Shown here: positions 56,150 through 64,000 of the stretch, piece by piece | How the letters are laid out: every line of letters starts with the position of its first letter | Numbering within the stretch: the first letter of the stretch is position 1 | Assembly: GCA_902543295.1 (NCBI GenBank) | Contig: CACBXW010000001.1 | Location: 297,959-361,958, forward strand | Source: an uncultured Pelagibacteraceae bacterium | Lineage (GTDB): Bacteria > Pseudomonadota > Alphaproteobacteria > Pelagibacterales > Pelagibacteraceae | Direction of reading: 5' to 3' | DNA: 64,000 nt | Notes under the pieces: model-generated | The model's database searches: none | The model's input: the letters and a program-made list of their open reading frames with translations, nothing else | Told to the model about the DNA's origin: nothing | Translations under genes and position numbers: made by a program

Positions 56150-58225
56150 ATGGCAAAAACTCATCCACTAAATAAATATAGAAACATTGGTATCATGGCC
56201 CACATAGACGCTGGTAAAACCACAACCACAGAAAGAATTCTATATTATACAGGTAAGAGTCATAAAATTGGTGAAGTTCATGATGGTGCTGCCACGATGG
56301 ATTGGATGGAACAAGAGCAAGAAAGAGGTATTACGATAACATCAGCTGCAACCACTTGTTTTTGGAGAGAGCATAGAATCAATATAATTGATACTCCTGG
56401 TCACGTTGATTTTACAATTGAAGTAGAAAGATCATTAAAAGTCTTGGACGGAGCTGTTGCAGTATTTGATGGCGTTGCTGGCGTTGAACCACAATCTGAA
56501 ACAGTTTGGAGACAAGCTGATAAATATAAAGTTCCTAGAATTTGTTTTGTTAATAAACTTGATAGAACCGGCGCAGATTTCTTTAGATGTGTAGATATGA
56601 TTAAAGATAGACTTGGGGCCAAACCTTTAGTTATGCAGGTGCCTATTGGAATAGAGGCATCATTACAAGGTGTTGTTGATTTAGTCAAAATGAAAGCAAT
56701 TGTCTGGAAAAACGAAGACCTTGGCGCTGAATGGGAAGAAAAAGATATTCCAGATGATCTCAAAGAGACTTGTGATAAATACAGACAAGAATTAGTTGAG
56801 ACAGCTGTTGAGCAAGATGAAAAATTAATGGAAGCCTATTTAGGCGGTGAAGAAATTAAGCAAGAAGATTTGATTAAATGTGTAAGAAAAGGATGTTTAA
56901 ATTTCGAATTTGTGCCAGTTTTGACAGGTTCTGCTTTTAAAAATAAAGGTGTTCAACCATTATTAGACGCTGTTGTAGATTACTTACCTAGTCCAGAGGA
57001 TCTTGGATCTATTATGGGGACAAAACCAGGATCAGATGAGGAAATTGAAATGAAGTTTGAAGATAGTGCACCTTTTTCAGCTTTAGCTTTTAAAGTAGCA
57101 ACAGATCCATTTGTAGGAAGTCTCACGTTTATTAGAATTTACTCAGGTACAGTTAAATCTGGAACTGGAGTTTATAATACTTCTTCAGATAAAGAAGAAA
57201 GAGTAGGAAGAATGCTTCTAATGCATGCTAATTCAAGAGAAGACATCAAAGAAGCAAACGCAGGTGATATAGTTGCACTTGCTGGATTAAAAAATACAAT
57301 AACAGGTCATACATTGGCAAATAAAGACACACCAGTATTACTTGAACCAATGGAATTTCCAGATCCAGTTATAGAAATTGCTGTTGAGCCCAAATCAAAA
57401 GCTGATCAAGAAAAAATGGGTGAAGCATTAGGTAGATTAGCTAAAGAAGACCCATCATTTAGAGTATCGTCAGACGAAGAGTCAGGTCAAACAATAATTA
57501 AAGGAATGGGTGAATTACATTTAGATATTATTGTTGATAGAATGAAAAGAGAATTCAAGGTTGAAGCAAATGTAGGAGCACCTCAAGTTGCATACAGAGA
57601 AACAATATTAAATACTGCTGAGTTTGATTATACACACAAAAAACAGAGTGGTGGAGCAGGACAGTTTGCTAGAGTAAAATTGTCTGTTGAACCGCTAGAA
57701 CCAGGCAAAGGAAGAGAAATTGAAAGCAAGATAAAAGGTGGAGCAATTCCAAAAGAATTTATTCCGGGTGTTGAAAAAGGTGTAGAGACAATTGCTGATG
57801 GTGGTATTTTAGCTGGATTTCCCTTAATTGATTATAAGGTTACAATTTTAGATGGTTTACACCACGATGTTGACTCAAGCGTATTAGCCTTTGAACTTGC
57901 TTCAAGACAATGTTTTAAAGAGGCATGTGCTAGAGGAACTCTAAAACTTTTAGAACCAGTAATGAGAGTAGAAGTAGTCACTCCAGAAGATTATATGGGA
58001 GATGTAATTGGCGATTTGAATAGTAGAAGAGGTCAAATTAGCACGCAAGAGCAAAGAGGAAATGCAACAGTAATAACCGCAATGGTACCATTAGCAAATA
58101 TGTTTGGTTATATAAACAGCTTAAGATCTATGTCGCAAGGCAGAGCTCAATACTCAATGTTTTTTGATCATTACGATAAGGTTCCACAAAATGTTCAAGA
58201 TGAGGTAACCAAGAAAACAGGTTAA
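56150..58225 (+). CDS. fusA: Elongation factor G
   Basis: A 691-residue translocase GTPase. P-loop [19 protein letters not shown] starts near residue 17, with the switch region [22 protein letters not shown] and [10 protein letters not shown]; domains II-V follow with [18 protein letters not shown] near residue 450. I chose the ATG at 56150 ([12 protein letters not shown]) over an in-frame ATG at 56138 that overlaps rpsG. rpsJ follows after two bases, without tuf. Confidence 0.97.
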   Translation: MAKTHPLNKYRNIGIMAHIDAGKTTTTERILYYTGKSHKIGEVHDGAATMDWMEQEQERGITITSAATTCFWREHRINIIDTPGHVDFTIEVERSLKVLDGAVAVFDGVAGVEPQSETVWRQADKYKVPRICFVNKLDRTGADFFRCVDMIKDRLGAKPLVMQVPIGIEASLQGVVDLVKMKAIVWKNEDLGAEWEEKDIPDDLKETCDKYRQELVETAVEQDEKLMEAYLGGEEIKQEDLIKCVRKGCLNFEFVPVLTGSAFKNKGVQPLLDAVVDYLPSPEDLGSIMGTKPGSDEEIEMKFEDSAPFSALAFKVATDPFVGSLTFIRIYSGTVKSGTGVYNTSSDKEERVGRMLLMHANSREDIKEANAGDIVALAGLKNTITGHTLANKDTPVLLEPMEFPDPVIEIAVEPKSKADQEKMGEALGRLAKEDPSFRVSSDEESGQTIIKGMGELHLDIIVDRMKREFKVEANVGAPQVAYRETILNTAEFDYTHKKQSGGAGQFARVKLSVEPLEPGKGREIESKIKGGAIPKEFIPGVEKGVETIADGGILAGFPLIDYKVTILDGLHHDVDSSVLAFELASRQCFKEACARGTLKLLEPVMRVEVVTPEDYMGDVIGDLNSRRGQISTQEQRGNATVITAMVPLANMFGYINSLRSMSQGRAQYSMFFDHYDKVPQNVQDEVTKKTG

Positions 58226-58227
58226 TT

Positions 58228-58536
58228 ATGGATAAACAAAATATTAGAATAAAATTAAGAGCGTACGATAACAAGGTTCTGGATCAGTCCACCGAGGAGA
58301 TAGTAAATACTGTTAAAAGAACAGGAGCTAACATTAAAGGTCCAATACCTCTACCTACAAAAATAGAGAGATATACTGTTTTAAGATCACCACACATCGA
58401 TAAAAAAAGTAGAGAACAATTCGAAACCAGAACTCATAAAAGATTAATTGATATTATTGAACCTACACCTGCAACAGTTGAAGCACTAATGAAACTTGAT
58501 TTAGCATCAGGAGTAGATGTGGAGATTAAAATATAA
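58228..58536 (+). CDS. rpsJ: Ribosomal protein S10
   Basis: A 102-residue S10/NusE protein with [16 protein letters not shown] at the start and [31 protein letters not shown] near residue 36. It serves in the 30S subunit and in transcription antitermination. It leads the S10 gene group and shares its last base with rplC. Confidence 0.97.
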   Translation: MDKQNIRIKLRAYDNKVLDQSTEEIVNTVKRTGANIKGPIPLPTKIERYTVLRSPHIDKKSREQFETRTHKRLIDIIEPTPATVEALMKLDLASGVDVEIKI

Positions 58537-59246
58537 TGGATAACTTGGCATTGATAGGAAAAAAAATTGGAATGTCTAGAGAGTTTTTTAAAACCGGTCA
58601 ATCAGTTCCAGTTACCGTGTTAAAAATGGAAACTGGAAGAGTAATAAACGTGATTAATAAAGAAAACCGTGGTTATAGCGCAGTTCAAATAGGATTTGGA
58701 AAAATAAAAAATTCAAAATTAACTAAAGCAATGAAAGGTTATTTTGCCAAAAAAAATACTGAGCCAAAAAAAACACTTAAAGAGTTTAGGTTGGAAAGTA
58801 CTGAAAATTTCAAAGAAGGAAATGAGGTAGGATTAGAAATATTTGAGAATGTTAAATTTGTTGATGTTAAATCAAAGACAATTGGTAAAGGATTTGCAGG
58901 TGCAATGAAAAGACATAATTTTGGTGGATTAAGGGCTACACATGGTGTTTCAATTTCTCATAGATCACATGGTTCAACAGGACAAAGACAAGATCCAGGA
59001 AAAGTTTTTAAAGGGAAAAAAATGGCCGGTCATATGGGAGATAAAATTAGAACTATACAAAATATCGAAGTTATAAAAACTGATAAAGAAAATAATCTGC
59101 TGTATTTAAAAGGTTCTATTCCTGGATCAAAAAATACAGAAGTTTTAATAAGAAAATCAGTCAAAGATATCAACCGAATGTCAATTGAAGAAAAAATTGA
59201 GCAAATTGAAAAACAAAAAAAATCAGCTGATAAAAAGAAAAAATAA
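58536..59246 (+). CDS. rplC: Ribosomal protein L3
   Basis: A 236-residue early-assembly 50S protein. It has LIGKKIGMSREF at the start, the long loop with GFAGAMKRHNFGGLRATHGVSISHRSHGSTGQRQDPGKVFKGKKMAGHMG near residues 112-162, and a lysine-rich tail longer than in many bacteria. It abuts rplD exactly. Confidence 0.97.
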   Translation: MDNLALIGKKIGMSREFFKTGQSVPVTVLKMETGRVINVINKENRGYSAVQIGFGKIKNSKLTKAMKGYFAKKNTEPKKTLKEFRLESTENFKEGNEVGLEIFENVKFVDVKSKTIGKGFAGAMKRHNFGGLRATHGVSISHRSHGSTGQRQDPGKVFKGKKMAGHMGDKIRTIQNIEVIKTDKENNLLYLKGSIPGSKNTEVLIRKSVKDINRMSIEEKIEQIEKQKKSADKKKK

Positions 59247-59870
59247 ATGAAAATAGATAAATTAAGTATTGATGGAAAAAAACAGAGCATAGAGGTGCTA
59301 GATAAAATTTTTAGTGCTAAAGTTAACAATCAATTAGTGAGTGGTGTTATCTATAAATTAAATGCAAACTTTAAAGGTAGAAAAGCAAAGACAAAGCAAA
59401 GAAATGAAATAACTGGTTCAACGTCTAAAATCTATTCACAAAAAGGTACTGGAAATGCAAGACACTCTAGTAAAAAGGCTCCTATATTTGTAGGTGGTGG
59501 AATAGCCCATGGACCAAAAGGTCAGGATAACTACAAAAACAGAAAATTAAATAAGAGTGAAAAAAAAATGAGTATAGCTTCACTTATTACTGAAAAAAAT
59601 AAATCAAATAACGTAATTATTTTTGATGATTTTGGGAAAAAAATTGAAAAAACAAAAGAAATGTTTGCACTTTTAAAGAAGTTTGATGCAAATAACTCAT
59701 TATTAATTGTGGATACAAAATCTAAAGATAATATCTTAAGGTCAACTAAAAATATACCTAATGTTAAATTAACTGATGCAAATCATTTCAGTGCATTTGA
59801 TTTAGTTAAATATAAAAAAATTATTTTTACTGAGAGTTCAGTTAAAGAATTAGAAAAAAGGTATCAATAA
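59247..59870 (+). CDS. rplD: Ribosomal protein L4
   Basis: A 207-residue 50S protein whose extended loop lines the exit tunnel (KTKQRNEITGSTSKIYSQKGTGNARHSSKKAPIFVGGG near residues 46-83). In many bacteria L4 also controls its own operon; no leader structure for that is evident here. It overlaps rplW by one base. Confidence 0.96.
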   Translation: MKIDKLSIDGKKQSIEVLDKIFSAKVNNQLVSGVIYKLNANFKGRKAKTKQRNEITGSTSKIYSQKGTGNARHSSKKAPIFVGGGIAHGPKGQDNYKNRKLNKSEKKMSIASLITEKNKSNNVIIFDDFGKKIEKTKEMFALLKKFDANNSLLIVDTKSKDNILRSTKNIPNVKLTDANHFSAFDLVKYKKIIFTESSVKELEKRYQ

Positions 59871-60163
59871 TGGATAAATTAAGTCTGTACGATAAAATCT
59901 TGTTCCCTGTTGTAACTGAAAAATCAACAAATCTATCAGAACAAAATAAAATTGTTTTTAAAGTGCCGCATAGTGCAAATAAAAAAACCTTAAAAGGATC
60001 AATTGAAAAAATTTTTAAAGTCAATGTAACAAAAATTAATATTATTAATAAAAAAACACTAATTAAATCTACTAGAGGAAAAAAAGTTAAGAAGAAGGGT
60101 TTTAAAAAAGCGATTATTACTCTTAAAAAAGGTCAAAATATTGACTTAACAACAGGTATTTAA
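59870..60163 (+). CDS. rplW: Ribosomal protein L23
   Basis: A 97-residue exit-tunnel protein with the family opening LYDKILFPVVTEKSTNL and NKIVFKVPHSANKKTLKGSIEKIFKVNVTKIN near residue 26. It is the docking site for trigger factor and the signal recognition particle. It lies between rplD and rplB in the standard order. Confidence 0.95.
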   Translation: MDKLSLYDKILFPVVTEKSTNLSEQNKIVFKVPHSANKKTLKGSIEKIFKVNVTKINIINKKTLIKSTRGKKVKKKGFKKAIITLKKGQNIDLTTGI

Positions 60164-60166
60164 ACT

Positions 60167-61000
60167 ATGGCTTTAAAAACATTTAAACCTTACACAAAAT
60201 CTACTAGAGGCACCATACTAACGAGTAGAGAGGGGCTTTGGAAAGGTAAACCTTACAAGCCATTAACAAGTGCGAATTATTCCTCAAAAGGAAGAAATAA
60301 TTATGGTCGTATAACATCTAGAAATCATGGCGGAGGACATAAGCACAAATACAGAAAAATTGATTTTTATAGAAAAAAGAACGATATGAAAGCGATTGTG
60401 GAAAGAATTGAATATGATCCAAACAGGTCATGCCATATAATGTTAGTTAAATTTGAAGACAATCAAAAATTCTATTATCTAGCTCCACAAAAAATAAAAG
60501 TTGGCGATCATATTCAAAATGGCTCTTCTTCAGAAATCAAAATAGGAAATTGTTTACCATTACAGGATATCCCAGTAGGTATTGATATACATAATGTTGA
60601 AATACAGCCTGGTGCTGGTGGAAAAATAGCAAGAGCAGCTGGTTCTTCTGTGACAATTTCAGGTATAGATGGAAATTACTCAATTATAAAAATGACATCA
60701 GGTGAAGTTAGAAAAATAGATTCAAGAGCCTTAGCTACAATTGGTGTATTATCTAACCCAGATCAAAAAAACATTAAAATTGGTAAAGCTGGTCGATCAA
60801 GATGGCTGGGGAGAAGGCCACATACTAGAGGGGTTGTTAAAAATCCAGTTGATCACCCTCATGGTGGTGGTGAAGGAAAATCTGCAGGTGGAAGACATCC
60901 AGTTTCTCCTACTGGACAATCAGCCAAAGGATTAAAAACAAGAGATAATAAAAGAACTGATAAATTTATAATTAGAAGAAGAAAGAAGAAGAGAGCTTAA
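60167..61000 (+). CDS. rplB: Ribosomal protein L2
   Basis: A 277-residue 50S core protein near the peptidyl transferase centre. ITSRNHGGGHKHKYRKIDF is near residue 45, VHNVEIQPGAGGKIARAAG-type sequence near residue 145, and the conserved PVDHPHGGGEGKSAGGRHPVSP near residue 226 contains the key histidine. It has standard length. Confidence 0.98.
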   Translation: MALKTFKPYTKSTRGTILTSREGLWKGKPYKPLTSANYSSKGRNNYGRITSRNHGGGHKHKYRKIDFYRKKNDMKAIVERIEYDPNRSCHIMLVKFEDNQKFYYLAPQKIKVGDHIQNGSSSEIKIGNCLPLQDIPVGIDIHNVEIQPGAGGKIARAAGSSVTISGIDGNYSIIKMTSGEVRKIDSRALATIGVLSNPDQKNIKIGKAGRSRWLGRRPHTRGVVKNPVDHPHGGGEGKSAGGRHPVSPTGQSAKGLKTRDNKRTDKFIIRRRKKKRA

Positions 61001-61003
61001 TTT

Positions 61004-61312
61004 ATGGCAAGATCTGTTTGGAAAGGACCGTTTGTTGAAGAAAGTTTAATTAAAAAAGTTGAAAAAATTAAAAACGAAACTAATAAAAAACCAATTAAAA
61101 CTTGGTCTAGAAAATCTACAATAATACCTGATTTCGTAGGAATTAGTTTTTTAATTTATAATGGTAAAAAATTTATACCAATAACTGTATCTGAAGACAT
61201 GGTAGGACATAAATTTGGAGAATTTGCTCCAACAAGACAGTTTTTTGGTCACACACCAGCTGATAAAAAAGCAAAAGTTGAAGGTGGAGCTAAGGGAGCT
61301 GATAAGAAATAA
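61004..61312 (+). CDS. rpsS: Ribosomal protein S19
   Basis: A 102-residue 30S head protein with [18 protein letters not shown] at the start and [25 protein letters not shown] near residue 66. The C-terminal tail is slightly longer than in E. coli. It lies three bases after rplB. Confidence 0.96.
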   Translation: MARSVWKGPFVEESLIKKVEKIKNETNKKPIKTWSRKSTIIPDFVGISFLIYNGKKFIPITVSEDMVGHKFGEFAPTRQFFGHTPADKKAKVEGGAKGADKK

Positions 61313-61314
61313 AT

Positions 61315-61710
61315 ATGAGTAAAAATAAAGATATAGATTTAAAACAAGTTAGATCAATAAATAGGAACGTAAGATCTAGTGTAAGAAAATTAAAACCTAT
61401 ACTTAAATCAATAGTTGGTAAAAAAGTAGAAATTGCGATTAGAGATTTATCTTTCTCAGAAAAAAGAATTTCTAAAGATGTTAAAAAAACAATCTCATCT
61501 GCAGTTGCTAATGCAGAAAATAATTTTCAATATGATATAGACAATTTAGTAGTTAAAGAAGCTTTCTGTGGAAAACAAGTAATAATGAAAAGATTTAGAG
61601 CTAGAGCTAAGGGTAGAGCTGCAGAAATAATGAAACCATACTCAAACATAACAATAGTCTTGAGTGAACAAATGAAACAACTAGAGAAGGAACATGGGAC
61701 AAAAAGTTAA
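61315..61710 (+). CDS. rplV: Ribosomal protein L22
   Basis: A 131-residue tunnel protein. The core pattern [18 protein letters not shown] start, [12 protein letters not shown] near residue 59 and the C-terminal [24 protein letters not shown] identify L22. It overlaps the start of rpsC by 17 bases, the longest overlap in this operon. Confidence 0.95.
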   Translation: MSKNKDIDLKQVRSINRNVRSSVRKLKPILKSIVGKKVEIAIRDLSFSEKRISKDVKKTISSAVANAENNFQYDIDNLVVKEAFCGKQVIMKRFRARAKGRAAEIMKPYSNITIVLSEQMKQLEKEHGTKS

Positions 61711-62353
61711 TCCAGTAGGTTTAAGATTAGGCATCAATAGAGGATGGGATTCTGTCTGGTATGCTAAGAAAAGAGATTTTGGTAATTATTTAATTGAAGA
61801 TTTTAAAATTAGAGAATTCATAAAAAAAAATGTTATTAATTCAGGTGTTTCAAAAGTGATGATAGAGAGATCGGCAAAAAAATGCTTCGTAACAATATAT
61901 ACGTCTAGACCCGGATTTGTAATTGGAAAAAAGGGAAGTGATATAGAAAAAATTAAAGGGAAATTATCAAGATTGAGCGCAAATGAAATAGTGCTAAATA
62001 TTAAGGAAGTTAAAAAACCTGAGACAAATTCATTTTTAGTTGCAGAAAACATTGCTCAACAGTTAGTTAAACGTGTTTCGTACAGGAGAGCAATGAAGAG
62101 AGCAATGCAATCTGCGTTAAGATTAGGAGCAAAAGGAATTAAAGTATCTTGTAGTGGAAGACTTGGTGGAAATGAAATTGCAAGAACAGAATGGTTAAGA
62201 GATGGAAGTATTCCATCTCATACTTTAAGAGCAGATATTGATTACGCTGAAGCAGAAGCTTTGACCACCTATGGAATAATTGGAATAAAAGTTTGGATAT
62301 ATAAAGGTGAAATTTTTACAAAAGAATTTAGTCAAGAAAGGAACAAAACATAA
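61694..62353 (+). CDS. rpsC: Ribosomal protein S3
   Basis: A 219-residue 30S protein at the mRNA entry site. It has [19 protein letters not shown] at the start, the KH domain with [19 protein letters not shown] near residue 70, and the C-terminal [28 protein letters not shown] segment near residue 140. It starts inside rplV, indicating coupled translation. Confidence 0.97.
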   Translation: MGQKVNPVGLRLGINRGWDSVWYAKKRDFGNYLIEDFKIREFIKKNVINSGVSKVMIERSAKKCFVTIYTSRPGFVIGKKGSDIEKIKGKLSRLSANEIVLNIKEVKKPETNSFLVAENIAQQLVKRVSYRRAMKRAMQSALRLGAKGIKVSCSGRLGGNEIARTEWLRDGSIPSHTLRADIDYAEAEALTTYGIIGIKVWIYKGEIFTKEFSQERNKT

Positions 62354-62355
62354 TA

Positions 62356-62763
62356 ATGTTACAACCAACTCGAACAAAGTTTAGAAAAGCGCATAAAGGA
62401 AGAATTCATGGCAGTGCTTCAAGATGTAATGTAATGAATTATGGTTCTTTTGGATTGAAAGCAATTCAGCCAGAAAGAATTATATCAAGACAGATAGAGG
62501 CAGCTAGAGTAGCATTAACAAGACACATGAAAAGACAAGGTAGAGTTTGGACAAGAATGTTTCCCAATATACCTGTATCAAAAAAACCTACTGAAGTAAG
62601 AATGGGTAAAGGTAAAGGCTCACCTGAATTTTGGGCGTGCAGAGTAAAACCAGGAAGAATTTTATTTGAAGTTGATGGAGTAACAGAGGAAATTGCTAGA
62701 GAAGCATTATATAAAGCATCAGCAAAACTACCAATTAAATGTAAATTTATAAAGAGAATTTAA
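62356..62763 (+). CDS. rplP: Ribosomal protein L16
   Basis: A 135-residue 50S protein that helps position t[21 protein letters not shown] opens the protein, with [56 protein letters not shown] forming the core. rpmC follows without a gap. Confidence 0.97.
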   Translation: MLQPTRTKFRKAHKGRIHGSASRCNVMNYGSFGLKAIQPERIISRQIEAARVALTRHMKRQGRVWTRMFPNIPVSKKPTEVRMGKGKGSPEFWACRVKPGRILFEVDGVTEEIAREALYKASAKLPIKCKFIKRI

Positions 62764-62952
62764 ATGAAAAAAAGTGAGATAAAAAAAATGACAAAAAATC
62801 AAGCTATGAAAGATATTGAAAAATTAAAAAAAGATCTTTTTAACTTTAGATTTCAAAAAATCAATGGTCAGATAAAAAGTCCATCAAAAATAAGTGAAAC
62901 GAAAAAGAATATTGCAAGATTAAAAACATTAGTAGTGAGAAAAGATGCCTAA
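62764..62952 (+). CDS. rpmC: Ribosomal protein L29
   Basis: A 62-residue helical protein with [20 protein letters not shown] near residue 17 and [11 protein letters not shown] near the end, matching L29 at the tunnel exit. It overlaps rpsQ by eight bases. Confidence 0.93.
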   Translation: MKKSEIKKMTKNQAMKDIEKLKKDLFNFRFQKINGQIKSPSKISETKKNIARLKTLVVRKDA

Positions 62953-63181
62953 AAAAGTATTAAATGGAATAGTTGTCAGCGATAAGCCAAATAAAACTAT
63001 AACAGTTCTGGTTGAGCGAAAATACCAACATCCAGTATTAAAAAAAGTAATTAAAGCCAGAAAAAAGTATAGCGTGCACGACGAAGAGAATAAATATAAA
63101 AATGGTGATAAAGTATCGATACAAGAGTGCAAACCTTACTCAAAATCAAAAAAATTTGAAGTGATAGGAGATTCTAAATGA
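62945..63181 (+). CDS. rpsQ: Ribosomal protein S17
   Basis: A 78-residue OB-fold 30S protein: [68 protein letters not shown] gives the standard S17 order. Its stop overlaps the rplN start by four bases. Confidence 0.95.
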   Translation: MPKKVLNGIVVSDKPNKTITVLVERKYQHPVLKKVIKARKKYSVHDEENKYKNGDKVSIQECKPYSKSKKFEVIGDSK

Positions 63182-63546
63182 TACAAGTTCAGACAGAATT
63201 ATTTGTAGCTGATAATACTGGTGCAAAAAAGATTGAATGCATAAAAGTATTAGGTGGATCTAAAAGAAGATACGCAAGTATTGGTGATACGATCGTTGTA
63301 GCAGTTAAAGAGGCAATTCCTAAAGGAAAGGTTAAAAAGGGTGCAGTTCATAAAGCTGTAGTTGTTAGAGTTAAAAAAGGAATACATAGGAATGACGGAT
63401 CCAAAGTAAGATTTGATAACAATGCTGCTGTTCTGACAGATGATAAAGGGGAACCAATAGGAACTAGGATTTTTGGTCCAGTTACTAGAGAGTTAAGAAA
63501 TAGAGGACAAATGAAAATAATTTCGTTGGCACCAGAGGTATTATAA
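63178..63546 (+). CDS. rplN: Ribosomal protein L14
   Basis: A 122-residue 50S protein. [36 protein letters not shown] starts it and [28 protein letters not shown] ends it, with the standard full length. It is joined by overlaps to rpsQ and rplX. Confidence 0.98.
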   Translation: MIQVQTELFVADNTGAKKIECIKVLGGSKRRYASIGDTIVVAVKEAIPKGKVKKGAVHKAVVVRVKKGIHRNDGSKVRFDNNAAVLTDDKGEPIGTRIFGPVTRELRNRGQMKIISLAPEVL

Positions 63547-63785
63547 TGATTAAAAAAGGCATTAAAGTAAAAATATTGACTGGTAAGGATAAAAACAAAG
63601 ATGGTGACGTCATTGAAATTGATAGAAAAAATAATAGGGCAAAAGTTAAAGGTATTAATATGGTAAAAAAACATGTGAAAACTACAAAGGAAAAGAAAGG
63701 TGGAATAGTTTCAAAAGAAAACTTTATACATCTCTCGAATTTAACAATCTTTGATACCAATACTAAAAGTGAGGCTAAAAAATAA
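63546..63785 (+). CDS. rplX: Ribosomal protein L24
   Basis: A 79-residue KOW-domain protein, shorter than the usual 100 or so residues. [24 protein letters not shown] and [34 protein letters not shown] identify L24, an assembly initiator of the 50S subunit. It overlaps rplN and rplE by one base each. Confidence 0.94.
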   Translation: MIKKGIKVKILTGKDKNKDGDVIEIDRKNNRAKVKGINMVKKHVKTTKEKKGGIVSKENFIHLSNLTIFDTNTKSEAKK

Positions 63786-64000
63786 TGACACCTAGATTAA
63801 AACTAACCATATCCAAAGAAATTGAGCCAACATTAAAAGAAAAATTTGGCTATAAAAATTTATACATGGGTCCAAGAATACAAAAAATAGTTTTAAATAT
63901 GGGTTTGGGTCTTGATGGAAATGATCAAAAAATTCTAAAATCATGCCAAGAGGATCTAGCAAATATTACAGGTCAAATGCCTGTGGTAACTAAATTCAAA
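63785..64000 (+). CDS. rplE: Ribosomal protein L5 (3' end cut by window)
   Basis: An open frame starts at ATG 63785 and runs to the window end (72 codons). The translation has PRLKLTISKEIEPTLKEKFGYKNLYMGPRIQKIVLNMGLG and ends in TGQMPVVTKFK, the conserved L5 N-terminal region that binds 5S rRNA. Position after rplX is canonical. The remainder lies beyond the window. Confidence 0.93.
   Translation, partial: MTPRLKLTISKEIEPTLKEKFGYKNLYMGPRIQKIVLNMGLGLDGNDQKILKSCQEDLANITGQMPVVTKFK

Overview
The window is a gene-dense, AT-rich bacterial chromosome segment. By eye it fits a marine SAR11-type (Pelagibacterales) alphaproteobacterium. The reasons are short proteins with AT-biased codons, very small intergenic spaces with many 1-4 nt overlaps, start codons that often lack a strong Shine-Dalgarno sequence, and a streamlined mix of TRAP, tripartite tricarboxylate (TTT) and TSUP transporters with core genes. 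The species was not determined. There is no prophage, insertion sequence, CRISPR array or plasmid gene, and no gene-free stretch over 300 bases.

Layout. 1-4.9 kb: TRAP transporter permeases, malonyl-CoA decarboxylase, dusA and a TSUP permease, then a short GC-rich structured element. 5.0-9.8 kb: a phosphohexomutase divergent from nrdA-nrdB and a DUF1289 gene. A tandem pair of NrdR-box-like sites lies between them. 9.9-14.3 kb: a TctC-TctB-TctA transporter followed by an MmgE/PrpD-family gene. 14.3-18.4 kb, minus strand: the 2-methylcitrate cycle operon prpD-prpB-prpC, a small lipoprotein gene, and a decayed copy of the prpC 3' end. 18.5-27.6 kb: gph, a glmU gene holding only the acetyltransferase half, glmS, a class II DAHP synthase, nadE, and cysS-cimA-trmJ.

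27.6-35.4 kb: rpsD, facing a long minus-strand operon sfsA-map-purB-purC-purS-purQ-purL-bolA-grxD that covers much of purine synthesis. 35.5-40.6 kb: a CinA/MoaB-like gene, a gamma-glutamylcyclotransferase-like gene, azlC-azlD, a Rossmann/SAF oxidoreductase, and a TPR protein with a glycosyltransferase-like tail on the opposite strand. This is the least conserved-looking part of the window. 40.7-44.1 kb: five tRNA genes (Leu, Thr, Tyr, Gly, Trp) interleaved with NAD kinase, rlmB and tuf.

44.1-64.0 kb: a continuous block of transcription and translation genes: secE-nusG-rplKAJL-rpoBC, then rpsL-rpsG-fusA, then the S10 operon from rpsJ to rplE, which is cut by the window end. tuf lies next to the tRNA genes and secE, not between fusA and rpsJ.

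Most of the window is ordinary core genome, and I found no convincing new multi-gene system. The observations most worth following are small-scale: the NrdR box pair, the split glmU, the duplicated prpC tail next to an unknown lipoprotein gene, the pseudoknot-like or tRNA-like element after the TSUP gene, and a 22-bp divergent promoter region that appears to produce nearly leaderless transcripts.
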